A stretch of DNA of 64,000 bases from NCBI RefSeq assembly GCF_949987515.2, contig NC_082698.1, positions 34,004,070 to 34,068,069 on the forward strand, in the 5' to 3' direction. The notes under the pieces were generated by a model. That model was not told the origin of the DNA. It ran no database searches and saw nothing but the letters and a program-made list of their open reading frames with translations. Origin of the DNA: Delphinus delphis (taxonomy: Eukaryota; Chordata; Mammalia; Artiodactyla; Delphinidae). Shown in pieces: positions 39,701 to 51,700 of the stretch. The number at the start of each line of letters is the position of its first letter. Position 1 is the first letter of the stretch. The position numbers and the translations under genes were made by a program.

Positions 39701-42700
39701 ATGCAGCAGAGCTAGCAGGCTTGAGCTATGACCTCCAAAATACCATCTATGGGATGTATGTAAGTACCCACGTCTTAGAGCCTTCCACTCATCAACATTT
39801 TTTATATTGATTTGCTGGAAGCATTTTTGATTGAGGGTGTGAGTTTAATTTCTTTTTTTGTGACTAATCATATTTTCGCATCATTTAATTTTTAAGTTAG
39901 CTCTTACTGTTAAGTATTCAGCAATATGCCATTCATATTATGCAAATTTTCCTTGATTTCTTTTTTTTTAAACATCTTTCATCAGACTGTCATATTTTTC
40001 TCCTCAAAACAAAATTGGACCCTGATTTAGGTTTAGACCTCTCCCATTCTGTATCTGAAGTCTTGGTCTTTGACAACAGAGAATGAAGTCTTCCTGCCAT
40101 TGTAAAACAAAAGGTTGGCCTGTACTATTTCCCTAGAAATTCAGATCATGAGGCTGCATATTCATACTCTTCGGTCATGTTTCTTCATTACCATGCCACT
40201 GCTTGAGGTATCAAAGCATTTCTTTTGTTTTTCTTTTTGTTAGTCGCTACATTTATGCTGATCCTCTCCATTGCAACATGACATACCTGTTTATCAGGTT
40301 ATTGAAGGATGATTTAAAAGAGTATACATATGCAGCACGCCTCTCAGGTTTGAGCTATGGCATTGCATCAGGAATGAATGCAATACTTGTAAGTAAAATG
40401 AAAACGAAAGAAAAGGCGTCACACCGTTTAAGCATTATGTTGAGCTTGGGAAAACTATTAACTTCTGCATTTTAAAACAAGAAGATTGATGGTTTTTTCC
40501 TTGCACCTTTTTAATGATTGAAGAACTCAAGTTAGTATTAGTTCCACTAACAAATGATTTAGTAGAGTTTAGTGCATCTTGTGAACATGTATTTATGCTA
40601 CATTTATTTGCATGTTCCTCTGCTTGAAATGTTTAACTTATTAACCCTGAAAGCATGTTGTTCTTTCCATGTATTTGAATATATTAACATCTGTAAGTGA
40701 AAGATACCCATAGTTACTGTTGTGGTGCTGAATTTTACTTATATTATAAGCTTCTTTATTTCTGCTGACAGTAGTAGAAAGTTCCTGTGTTCAAATACGA
40801 CTGACATTTTCATTTAATTTATTTTGTAGCATGTATCATTAACTGCTTTTAAGTGTGTTTTAAGATAAACATTATTAAATGCATCCCAAGAAATAACTAG
40901 ATCCTTTCTCTTGAAACCGTTTCTGTTATGTTTCCAAACTTATATCTCATTTCCAAATTAACATCCCTCTTCTAGCACACATTCACCTTCACTTTTCTTA
41001 AAAATATGTTGTATGTTTTCATAACAACTAAAATGAGAGCATGCACTGTGTACTCTTTCTAATTCTATACAAAAGGTTTTAGGGTTTTTAAATTTTATTT
41101 ATTTTGCAGTGACTTTTTTTCTTCATACAAGTAACTTTTCTGGTAGTTTTTGTTTAATGTATAAGAATATATATAACCTAACCATTCTCAGAGTCCAGGG
41201 AAATTTGAAGCTCAGAGGTCAAAATAAAATCCAAATAGAAAAGTAATAATCTATGGTTTATTTTTTGCTGTTGAGTTTTAATAGCATATCACCATTAAAA
41301 TAAATCATTTTTAATGTGTGACAGATGGGCTTTCTGCTAGTTGTCAGTCTAGTTCCCACAGTACAGGATGTGCTTTCCATGGGCAGTGACCTTCACTCCT
41401 GCTGAGATACTTGCCTATCAATTTTCTTTTTCTTTTTCTTTTTCTTTTTCTTTTTTTTTTTTTTTGCGGTACGCGGGCCTCTCACCGTTGTGGCCTCTCC
41501 CGTTGCGGAGCACAGGCTCCAGACGCGCAGGCTCAGCGGCCATGGCTCACGGGCCCAGCCGCTCCGTGGCATGTGGGGTCTTCCCGGACTGGGGCACGAA
41601 CCCGTGTCCCCTGCATCGGCAGGCGGACTCTCAACCACTGCACCACCAGGGAAGCCCCTTGCCTATCAATTTTCATAAGGTAGAGGCGTCCAGAGATATT
41701 CTAGTTCCAGTGTATCCTCTAACCTCTGTGGGTGCCACCATGTGGCAATATAATAGTAGGAAATGTGATAATAGGCTTCCCCTGCTTTTCAAAACGTTAT
41801 GCTTTCAGAAACTATTAAAGTAAATTGTCCTAAGGCAAAATCCAGACAGTACATACAGTGTATCCTTACTTCACATCTGTTTTGCCACTGGCTTTTGGTA
41901 CATCAGCAGAACTCATCAAACAAGCAAGTAGTGAGACCTATGGACCATTATTGGGCAACATTGGACAAGAAAAGTGGCAAAATGCCATATGATACAAAAT
42001 TGGGACTTCCTGATTTCTTAAAAGATGATTTTTAAAAATATTTAAATATAAACAATTTGGGGACATATCCAGTAGTTTGCTAGGTAACCCTCCCCTATGA
42101 TTTTTACCTTCTTAACACAACTATAAAAATCTTAAGCCTGCCATTCTTTAGAAATTCTTTTTGAAGGTTAAATTTAAAACACATTCTATAATTAATTTTG
42201 ACTTAATGAGAACTTGAATTTTGATGATATATAGTGTGTACTGCCGTAGTTTGGCACCAGGTAAGTTTTCCTGCTATTGTTTTTGTTTAGGAAAAGCATA
42301 TGCTTTTGGATATTAGTAAATAAAGATGGTCAATGTTATCTTCCTAAGTGTCGAACTATATTTATGAGAAATGAAATTCATTTAATTTCTTGTTTTATTT
42401 TTATTTTGATACACCTGGTTTGGGGATTTTCTACATGTTTTAAAGTCAAGTTGAAGTTGTTTCATGTTAATTTTAGACTTTTAATATCCTGAACTCTTTC
42501 CGTAGCTCTCGGTGAAAGGTTATAATGACAAGCAGCCAATTTTGCTAAAGAAGATCATTGAAAAAATGGCTACCTTTGAGATTGATGAAAAAAGATTTGA
42601 AATTATCAAAGAGGCAGTAAGTTTTCTCAACTTATTTTTATAATTTTTTAATTCATAAGGTGATATTGCCACATTATGAACATTTTTGAAAAAGAGGCGA

Positions 42701-45700
42701 GGAGGAAAAGAAGCATTCATAACCCTGTGGCAGTCATTTTATCCTATCTTTGCTGAATCCTATACTCTATCCAGAAGGAAAGCCTGGGAGACTCTGGTGG
42801 ACACCTGGCCCCTTTCTCCGTAGGCCCTAAGAGCTAGGATAGCACTGACTTTCAGAGAGGAGTCTGAGGTAGACCTAGTGGCTTTCAGGGACTCCTTGAA
42901 GGTTTCATCCAACCTCCATTTAAGAAGAACACTCTAGGGCTTCCCTGGTGGCTCAGTGGTTAAGAATCCGCCTGCCAGTGCAGGGGACACAGGTCCGAGC
43001 CCAGGTCTGGGAAGATCCCACATGCCGCAGAGCAGCTAAGCCTATGCGCCACAACTACTGAGCCTGCATTCTAGAGCCCATGAGCCACAACTACTGAAGC
43101 CCACGTGCCTAGCTCCTGTGCTTTGCAACAAGAGAAGCCACCGCAGTGAAAAGCCTGTGAACTGCAACGAAGAGTAGCCCTCGCTCGCTGCAACTAGAGA
43201 AAGCCCACGTGCAGCAATGAAGACCCAACACAGCCAAAAATAAAAAATAAATAAGTAAACAAACAAACAAATAAATAAATAAAAAGGGAAAAAAAAAAAA
43301 AGAAGAACCCTCTATTCTGCAGGAGGGACCTCAGCCTTCCATGCAGCCTTGTCACATTAGGGCAGACTATTTAGACTTGATGTTATCTTCCACTTAAATT
43401 CAACTCATGGTTGGTCCAGTAATGGAAATATGGGATGGATAGCTACTTTAAAAGCCAAACTATGACCTTCATTGTACACCCAAAGAAATTATCATCAGTT
43501 TTCAAATCAAGATTCAATATTTTATATATATACATATCCATGTTGCTTGCTTAGAGAGACTTTTGGGATGACCTTACGGTGAAGAATTAAAGGATGCCAA
43601 GAGATGGAGGCCTTGAAAACTGGGGATAACTTTCTGAGAGATGAAAGAGATCCCGTAGTGAAGGTACTTAGAGTACATGTCAGATGCTGGGGTTAAAGCA
43701 ACAGCCTGGACAAAGAAAAAGTATGCCCAAGACTTCTCTGGTGGTCCAGTGGTTAAGACTCCAAGCTTCCACTGCAGAGGGCACAGGTTCGATCCCTGGT
43801 CAGGGAAGTAAGATCCTTCATGCCTTGCAGTATGGCAAAAAAAAAAAAAAAACCTTTTGAAAATACAACATGCAATTGTTTTTTAAAATTTATTTATTTA
43901 ATTTATTTTTGGCTGCGTTGGGTCTTCGTTGTTGCATGCGGGCTTTTCTCTATAGTTGCGGTGAACGGGGGCTATTCTTCGTTGAGGTGTGCAGGCTTCT
44001 CATTGTGGTGGCTTCTCTTGTTGCAGAGCATGGGCTCTAGGCACATGGGCTTCAGTAGTTGTGGCACACGGGCTCAGTAGTTGTGGCTCACGGGCTCTAG
44101 AGCGCAGGCTCAGTAGTTGTGGTGCACAGGCGTAGTTGCTCCACAGCATGTGGGATCTTCCCGGACCAGGGCTCGAACCTGTGTCCCCTGCATTAGCAGG
44201 CGGATTCTTAACCACTGCGCCACCAGGGAGGTCCGCAATCATTTTTAAGACTCAGTGTACACACCTCACTCCTGATACTATTTCTGGTGTTATAAGGAAC
44301 ATATATTTTAATTGAATTTAATTGAAGTTCTGTTCTCAGAATTTTACCTTTTACATTTCTTAACTTTAACTTTACATTTCTTAATTATGGGCACAAAAAA
44401 CAAAAAAATTACTTTAAAAAAATAAGACTTCAAGAAAAAAGAAAGAAAAAGCATGCTCTTTAGTTTAAGTATGTATCAAAGGGAGAGAGGAGTAAGTCCC
44501 ATTCTAAATTACATAACTTCGAAAAGGAAGATGAAGCAGATATCTCTGCATCCCATTTAACACATCATTTATGCAAAATGAAGTTTGATTATAGCTGACC
44601 TTTTGAAATGATTTTAAAAAGATCGATAAAATTAACAAACCCACGTCTCCCTTCACTAGTATATGCGATCTCTTAACAATTTCCGAGCTGAACAGCCTCA
44701 CCAGCACGCCATGTACTACCTCCGCTTGCTGATGACTGAAGTGGCCTGGACTAAAGATGAATTGAAAGAAGCCCTGGATGGTGAGACTCTTTCTACTTAT
44801 AGCCTAATGCTTTCTTCATTCTTTTCTAAAATCATTTTGGTTTTATCCTATTACCTAGTATTTATGCTTTCTAATGACTTGTAGTTCCATTAAAGCCAGC
44901 TGTGCATACTGTTTTTTGGGTTTTTTTGTTTTTGTTTTGTTTCTGTTTTTAGAAAAGCAGTGGTGGCCTTTGAAGTGGCTTTTGTATTCAGGCAGTTTAT
45001 AACCACATTTGCTGTTTTCAGCCTGGACCCACAATAGTCAGTTATTACTGTTAACAGATTTCTGCAGATGACAGTGTTTTGACCCAAGCACTTACCTTGT
45101 TAATATTGAAGTTTTCAAAAAAGGAAAAAAGGGCTGAGCTTGAAAGTCTTATCACACAGAAAGAATGCTTAGGCATTTTTGTTGTTTTTGTTTTTGTTTT
45201 TTTGCGGTACGCGGGCCTCTCACCGTTGCGGCCTCTCCCGTTGCGGAGCATAGGCTCCGAACGCGCAGGCCCAGCAGCCATGGCTCATGGGCTCCGCCGC
45301 TCCACGGCATGTGGGATCCTCCCGGACCGGGGCACAAACCCGTGTCCCCTGCATCGGCAGGCGGACTCTCAACCACTGCGCCACCAGGGAAGTCCTTTAA
45401 TGATCTTTTATGACAAGTCCTTTCTTATTATGTATCACTGCGCCTTTGATGACTTTAGTGACAAATCAAGAGCAAAGTATTGAAGGTCATTATTTTATTG
45501 GTTGAGTAGGCATATAGATTATAAAATTCATTAACTAGAACAGATACGTTTTTAATCTGGACAGTTAATACACTTTTCTTTGTAAAATGATTATGAGTCA
45601 CATCCGGTTGTAACAAGCAGGAATTTTACCTTTTTTAAAAAATACCACATAATTGATTTTAAATACATTTTCAAGAGACCGAACCTGCATTCAGCATGAT

Positions 45701-48700
45701 CCAAAAGCAGAGATTTGGGGATTCCCACCCCCTTTGTTAGATTCTGGGTCAGATGATATATGAATTGTAAGCAGAATTAGTTCTAAAGTTTCACATAGGC
45801 GTGTGATGCCTTCCTAAAATGTGTTTTATAAAGAGAAGGTCAGCACTTTTTCGGCTGAAATTTTCTGCTCTAATAATCATTCTGTTTTGATATATATATT
45901 CATCAATAATCCGGTAATGCCAACATGGCTTAATCTGGAGACAACTCAATATGAGAGGCTGGCTCCCCCGTGACTCTACGTCTGTCAGCTCTCCAGGTGC
46001 CAGGGTAGCAAGAACCTCAGAATTCAGTGTGGTCCAACCGCATTTACTGCCTGCCTGCTATGCACCAGGCGCCAGACTGCAGGTGCTTGAGATTAAAAAA
46101 TGATCAATTAGGTGGGGTTTCTTGGATCAAGGAGCTCCAGTCTAGTGGCAAAGCGTAAATGTAAAACAGATTGTTTTTTGTAGAGGCAAAGAGACTGAGT
46201 ATTGTTATAGAAGTTTGCAGAGAGAGCTGAGGGGTCTAGTGAAGGGGACTTCTAGGGCAGTGCAGTGGAGTGGGATGGGTATGCATTTTGGAATTAGATT
46301 CAAATGCAGCTCTGCCACTTACTAGCTTGATGACTTTGGACAAGAAACTTAAATTTTCTTAACTTCAGTTTTCTCACCTTTAAAATGGGGACAATAACGC
46401 ATAATTTATAGTTTATAAGATAACATCTATAAAATGCCTGATGCATAGTAAGCACTTGTTAATTCCCTTCCTATGTCTCTCTTTAAATTTTATTCACTAA
46501 TTTTAGCATCCATTGTAGCATTTATTAGTATGGTGTCCTAATGGAGAAGGGACAACTCTTCTTTACTGAAGAATTAAATCAGTACATGTAAAAGTAATGA
46601 GAAGAACAGAAAATTCACTATTAGGATTCCATAATAATAATAATTGATACAGGCAATATCCACCATTGAATGCTAAATTAGTGGATAAAAGTTAAGTAAG
46701 GACAAAATATTTGTGTGGTCTCAAAGTATTTCCTCCAAAGTAAATATTTAAAAATTATAATGGGAAAAGAAGGCATTGGTGGGGTGGCTTTTCCTAATTG
46801 CTTGTAGAGCATACATGAGTTACTTAATTATAACCAAAAGATTAAAACAGTCCCCTGGCAGACAGCACTATAGCCACGTGGTCAGTGTTTACATCACCAG
46901 TATTACAGCGTAACAGCATCATGTGCCCCCGACGTGATGCCCTGAGAAAGACATATTACCTCGGGGGTATTCTTTCTAAGGATACAGAAGCTCAATTTAA
47001 GCACGAGAAAACACTAGACAAGCCCCAATAAAGGGCATTCTATAAAATAACTGAGCAGTACTGCTTAAAACTCTTAAGGTCAGAGCTTCCCTGGTGGCGC
47101 AGTGGTTGAGAGTCCGCCTGCCGATGCAGGGGACGCGGATTCGTGCCCCAGTCCGGGAGGATCCCACATGCCGCGGAGCGGCTGGGCCCGTGAGCCATGG
47201 CCGCTGAGCCTGCACGTCCGGAGCCTGTGCTCCGCAACGGGAGAGGCCAGAACAGTGAGAGGTCCACGTACTGGAAAAAAAAAAAAAATCTTAAGGTCAT
47301 GAAAGGCAAGGAAAGACCAAGGAACTGTTACAGATTGGAAGAAACTAAGGACACATGACAACTAAATGCAAGGTTGGATTGTGGATTCGATCCTGGAACA
47401 GAAAAGGGATATTAGTGGAAAACCTGAAATCCAAATAAAGTCTGTATTTTAGTTAATAGTATTGTCCCAGTGTTAACTTCTTAGTTTTGATCATCATCCT
47501 ATGGTTGTTGAAGATGTTAACGTAAGAGAAAACTGGATGAAGGGTATATGGGAACTCCCTGTAATATTTTTGCAACTCTTCTGTAAATCTCAAATTACCT
47601 CAGAGTTTTTTTTTAAAAAACCTTATAGGTAGAGCTTACTATTTCTTACTCTTGTTTACAGATGTTACCCTTCCTCGCCTTAAGGCCTTCATACCTCAGC
47701 TCCTGTCGCGGCTGCACATTGAAGCCCTTCTCCATGGAAACATAACAAAGCAGGTGCGGGATTGAGGTTTTAGCAATAATCTTTTGTGCATCATTGCAAG
47801 AGAAAATTTTACCCTAGTTGGTCTAAGATTACGAACTAACCACCACAGTGTGGCTGTATAAGCACATTAGTGTTGACTCAGGCTTCCCTGCCCTGTGCAG
47901 GAGGGTAGGGGAGGGTATAGGGGGAGCAGAATGATCATGGTTAACTGTGGACCTACTTTCACAGCTGTCTCCTCTGTTTTTGCCTGCCTCTTGCAATCAT
48001 TGAAGGAAATGGGAATAATTATCCCTACTCTGTAGGACAGCAGGACTGTGTAGTGGATAAGAGCACATGGTGTAGAATCAGCCTGGATTCAAACCTTGAC
48101 TCCTCTGCTTACAAGTTATGTAATCTTCTGAAAACGTCTTAATCTCTCTATGCTCAATTTCCTTATCGGTAAAATTACTTATAAGGATTAAATTAAATAG
48201 TATATTCTAAGTGTTTAGCACGTGGAAAGCATTCCAGATTCCCTTGGTAGTCTGTCTTAAAAGCCCACACTCTCTACCACTCTGTTATATTGCCTCCAAA
48301 ACAATATGCCAAGGTCAGGTGCTAATAAGTGGCTGAGACAGTATTCTTCCCCAGGTCAGTTTTATTCAGAATAAAGCCTCATGCTTACCTCCTTTGCTTT
48401 GCTATAGCCCCAGTTGTCTGGTGTGGGTCATTGACGTGGGACCACCTTTCCATCATCAATACCTCCCCAACTTTGGCAGTGCCTTTTCCCCAGAATCGAG
48501 ATCAGTGCTCATGATTGTCTGGGTCTCTGTTTCTCTTCACTGCTACCATACTGACTCTATTGCAAATTGATGAGTTCAGTTTTTATCCATTTGAACAGGA
48601 TCAAATGTATTTAAGATTTAAAAATCCACTTTTATGATAAACTAGGTTAGTTTCACAAGCATGTTGTTTCATATTGCATGGGCTACTATCTAATCAAGAT

Positions 48701-51700
48701 ACCTTTGTGATTTGTAATGTGCTATGACCTATCTTCTTCCACAGGCTGCATTAGGAATTATGCAGATGGTTGAAGACACCCTTATTGAACATGCTCATAC
48801 AAAACCTCTCCTTCCAAGTCAGCTGGTTCGGTATAGAGAAGTTCAGCTCCCTGACAGTAAGTGGAAATGCTATATCTTTGGTAATGGACTACTTTGACAT
48901 AATATTGTGTGTGATTACAGATGAGTTGAAGTCACTTGGATGATAATATATAGTTTTATGGTAAAGATCTACTGGGGTCCTCTACTATTTATAGCTAGAG
49001 GTAGATAATTCTGTGGGAAAATTATCTGTAGGAGTGCCAAAGAGGTAAAATTGGAGGTAGGCAATTATTTTGAAGAGAATGATACTGGAATTGACTGGTA
49101 ATTGAGTATAGAGGAGTTAGGGAAAAATCACAAAACTAAAGAAATGTTGACTGTGAAGCATGAAATAAAATTTATTTATAAAAAATGTAAATTAGAATTA
49201 GGAGTGCATAGGAGTCTTTGGCAGAAGACTCACAGGTGCAGATAACACCATGTATTCGTTGCATGCATATTTGGTAAGGAATTAATATAAAGAATTGATA
49301 ATAATATATTGGAGTTTGCAATGTTGGGTTACTTTTACATTAACAGTGGTTTCCTTTGATATAGAACTCATTAAGCATTATTTTCAATATTGTTCAGAAC
49401 TGTATGGTGGGAAGTATGTTAGACCAGGGATGAGAAGCATTGATTTTTTTCTTTGAACTTTTTCTAAAAGTAATCACTTCCTCTTCTGAACCCCCAGCAC
49501 AGGTTTTCTGAACCTTTCCTTGTTTAACCTACTCAGCACTTCTTCTCTTGTATTGGGATTGAAGTGCATCTCCATCTCCCCCGTTAGGCTATACCTTTCT
49601 TAAGGCTGGAGTCTGTGTCTGGCTCACTTGAGTAGCTACTAAAGCATTACCTCAGGATCTCTCTGTTGAATGCTCAGAGACACTTTGAGCACAGCACTGC
49701 TATTCTGCATGGCCAGTCATTACAGACCTGATAATGGTTACTTTCAAACTTCACTTAGTTTGTTCCTCAGTCACCGCAGCATGGCAGAGAGGGAGAATCA
49801 GGAACTGCCATTCAAGGGAATTCCCTGGTGGTCCAGTGGTTAGAACTCTGCACTTTCACTGCCTAGGGCCCTGGTTCGATTCCTGGTTGGGAAGCTAATA
49901 TCCCACAAGCCGCTCGGTACAGCTGAAAGAACAGATGATTGAATGAACGAACAAACTGCCATTCAAAAACCATAGCACATGGTCATCAGGCGGTGACTCA
50001 GCACGGTGTATTTGCTTAGTCACATTTACTGCTCATGGAATAGTTGTCAGATCATAAAGCATGGCCATCTGTTTATAACTTTGATGAATACTTGATCAGC
50101 ATATCTGCGTTTTTGTCTTAGCTCTCCACCATCCAACTTTGTGTCCTTGGACAAGTCACCTCGCTTCTCAGGGTCTTAGTTTCCTCATCTCTAAAGTAAG
50201 GTGTTAGGCTAAGTCATCTCTAAGCACTGTGCACATTTGTGTAAATTTGTGAATTGACCTTCAGTGTGGGTGTTGGTAAACAATATTAGAAATAGAATGC
50301 TAAGTAGATACTGGCACAACTAGTCATTTAAAAATTGTTTTGTATGGTTATTAAAACATAGGTCGTATTTCTGTTGAAGTTCTTATAGCTATTAGCTAGT
50401 TCTAATCTAGTACGTACACTACATTGTAGATTTCATTAACAATGGATCTCATTTAGCATCAATACTTAGTCATAAAATGGGTTTTTTATAAGTGTTTTGC
50501 CCTTTAAAGTCAGTGAGTATTTATAGAGGGCCTACCAAGTACAGATCACTGTATTAGCATTCCCTTGGGTAAGTTGAGTTTCACATTCTTAATGAATTAA
50601 TTGTAATAGTTTGGAACTGCCAAAAGACACCAGCCGAACTGAGCAACTTCATAACAGCCAAACAAAACAGTAACTTTATTAAACCCTAAATAAATTTTTG
50701 AACGTGTTGCTGTCTTCTTGAAACTTCCTAGGAGGATGGTTTGTCTATCAGCAGAGGAATGAAGTTCACAATAACTGTGGCATCGAGATATACTACCAAA
50801 CAGACATGCAGAGCACCTCGGAGAACATGTTTCTGGAGCTCTTCTGTCAGATCATCTCCGAGCCATGCTTCAACACCCTGCGCACCAAGGAACAGCTGGG
50901 TGAGGGGGGAGCAGGGGATGGCAGGATACCTCAGTCCTTGAGGAACAGCCATTGTCCTCGAGAGCATTCTCCACATGTACAGTCCCCTAGCATGATGCTT
51001 CAGGCGTGCTGTACTCAGAAAGACTGTGAAAGCCTGTTTGTGGGGAATCCACTTCTAGAAGATAAGCAGTTAACATCTTATGGACATTACAGCAGTTCTT
51101 AAGGAGATGAACTGTGTTTACATTACATACAAGTCTATAAAAAGGTCATTTTGGGTGGGATGCTAAGGGAAGTCTGTTATGGGTGACAAGGTGGGAAGCA
51201 AGCCATCCACAGAAGCTTAGATTTACTGAATTTTGGGTTCATTGAGAGGGCAGGTATTTTCTTTTATTCACCTTTGTTTCCCAAGCCTGGGGCACATAGA
51301 AGGTACTCAGTAAGTGTCTGCTGAGGAAATGTTTTGGCAGAGTTCTAGGCACTGTTAAAAGCCTTGGAGATCTTGGCAGGTGTGATCAATTAAGGAAAGA
51401 AACAAGCCCCAGTACGTTGAATAACCAATGAAAAAGGATTTGGGTGAGTGTCCCCAAGTAACAATCTTTTTTTAAATAGCCACAATGGTAGATGCTGGAC
51501 AGCAAAAGTGGATAAGTTATGGATGGTCTTTTCCTTCATGGAGCTCACAATCTAGTCAGGGATGCAGACCTGTAAGGAATAATTGTAGTACAGTGTGGCA
51601 AATGCTACTAAGAGTGTTCAAACTCTAAAGGCTATGCTGAAGGAAGGGAGGTGTGGTTTGGGGCAGAGCAGCTGGAGAAGGCAAGCCACGAATGCTGTTT

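Larger units (their letters stand above)
42617..44659 (+). other. IDE: IDE intron 16
   Basis: The intron is 2.0 kb and holds three SINEs: CHR-1-like sense (42936-43299), short tRNA-type sense (43731-43852) and CHR-1-like antisense (43885-44234). The two CHR-1 copies are inverted and about 585 bp apart, so they could pair in the pre-mRNA. The remaining parts (43320-43730 and 44250-44650) show nothing I recognise. Confidence 0.85.
44781..47661 (+). other. IDE: IDE intron 17
   Basis: The intron is 2.9 kb. It holds an antisense CHR-2-like SINE (45178-45395), a sense MIR (46255-46465), a sense CHR-2-like SINE (47083-47288) and an old L1-like 3' end (47440-47625). The parts 44790-45170, 45400-46030 and 46470-47070 hold nothing I can name. 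About 46030-46220 resembles an L2/MIR-age repeat. Confidence 0.82.
48857..50731 (+). other. IDE: IDE intron 19
   Basis: The intron is 1.9 kb. It has a short tRNA-type SINE (49816-49953) and a MIR-like piece (50110-50245). The parts 48860-49800 and 50250-50720 show nothing I recognise. The acceptor is CTTGAAACTTCCTAG, with a short pyrimidine tract. Confidence 0.82.

Noticed and set aside
39615..40388. Exon 15b as a pseudo-exon or assembly duplication
   Set aside because: The two exons are only about half identical in protein, have different introns around them, and each has intact splice sites and frame, so it is an old, kept duplication.
41368..41823. A 151-residue open frame and similar ones at 20793, 45079, 51904 and 54335
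   Set aside because: They run through CHR-2 SINEs (residue patterns such as RYAGLS.LWPLPL or [11 protein letters not shown] recur at each copy), so they are repeat translations.
50806..51102. A 98-residue open frame on the plus strand
   Set aside because: It overlaps exon 20 in a different frame and extends into the intron; the exon's true frame is fixed by the splice phases.
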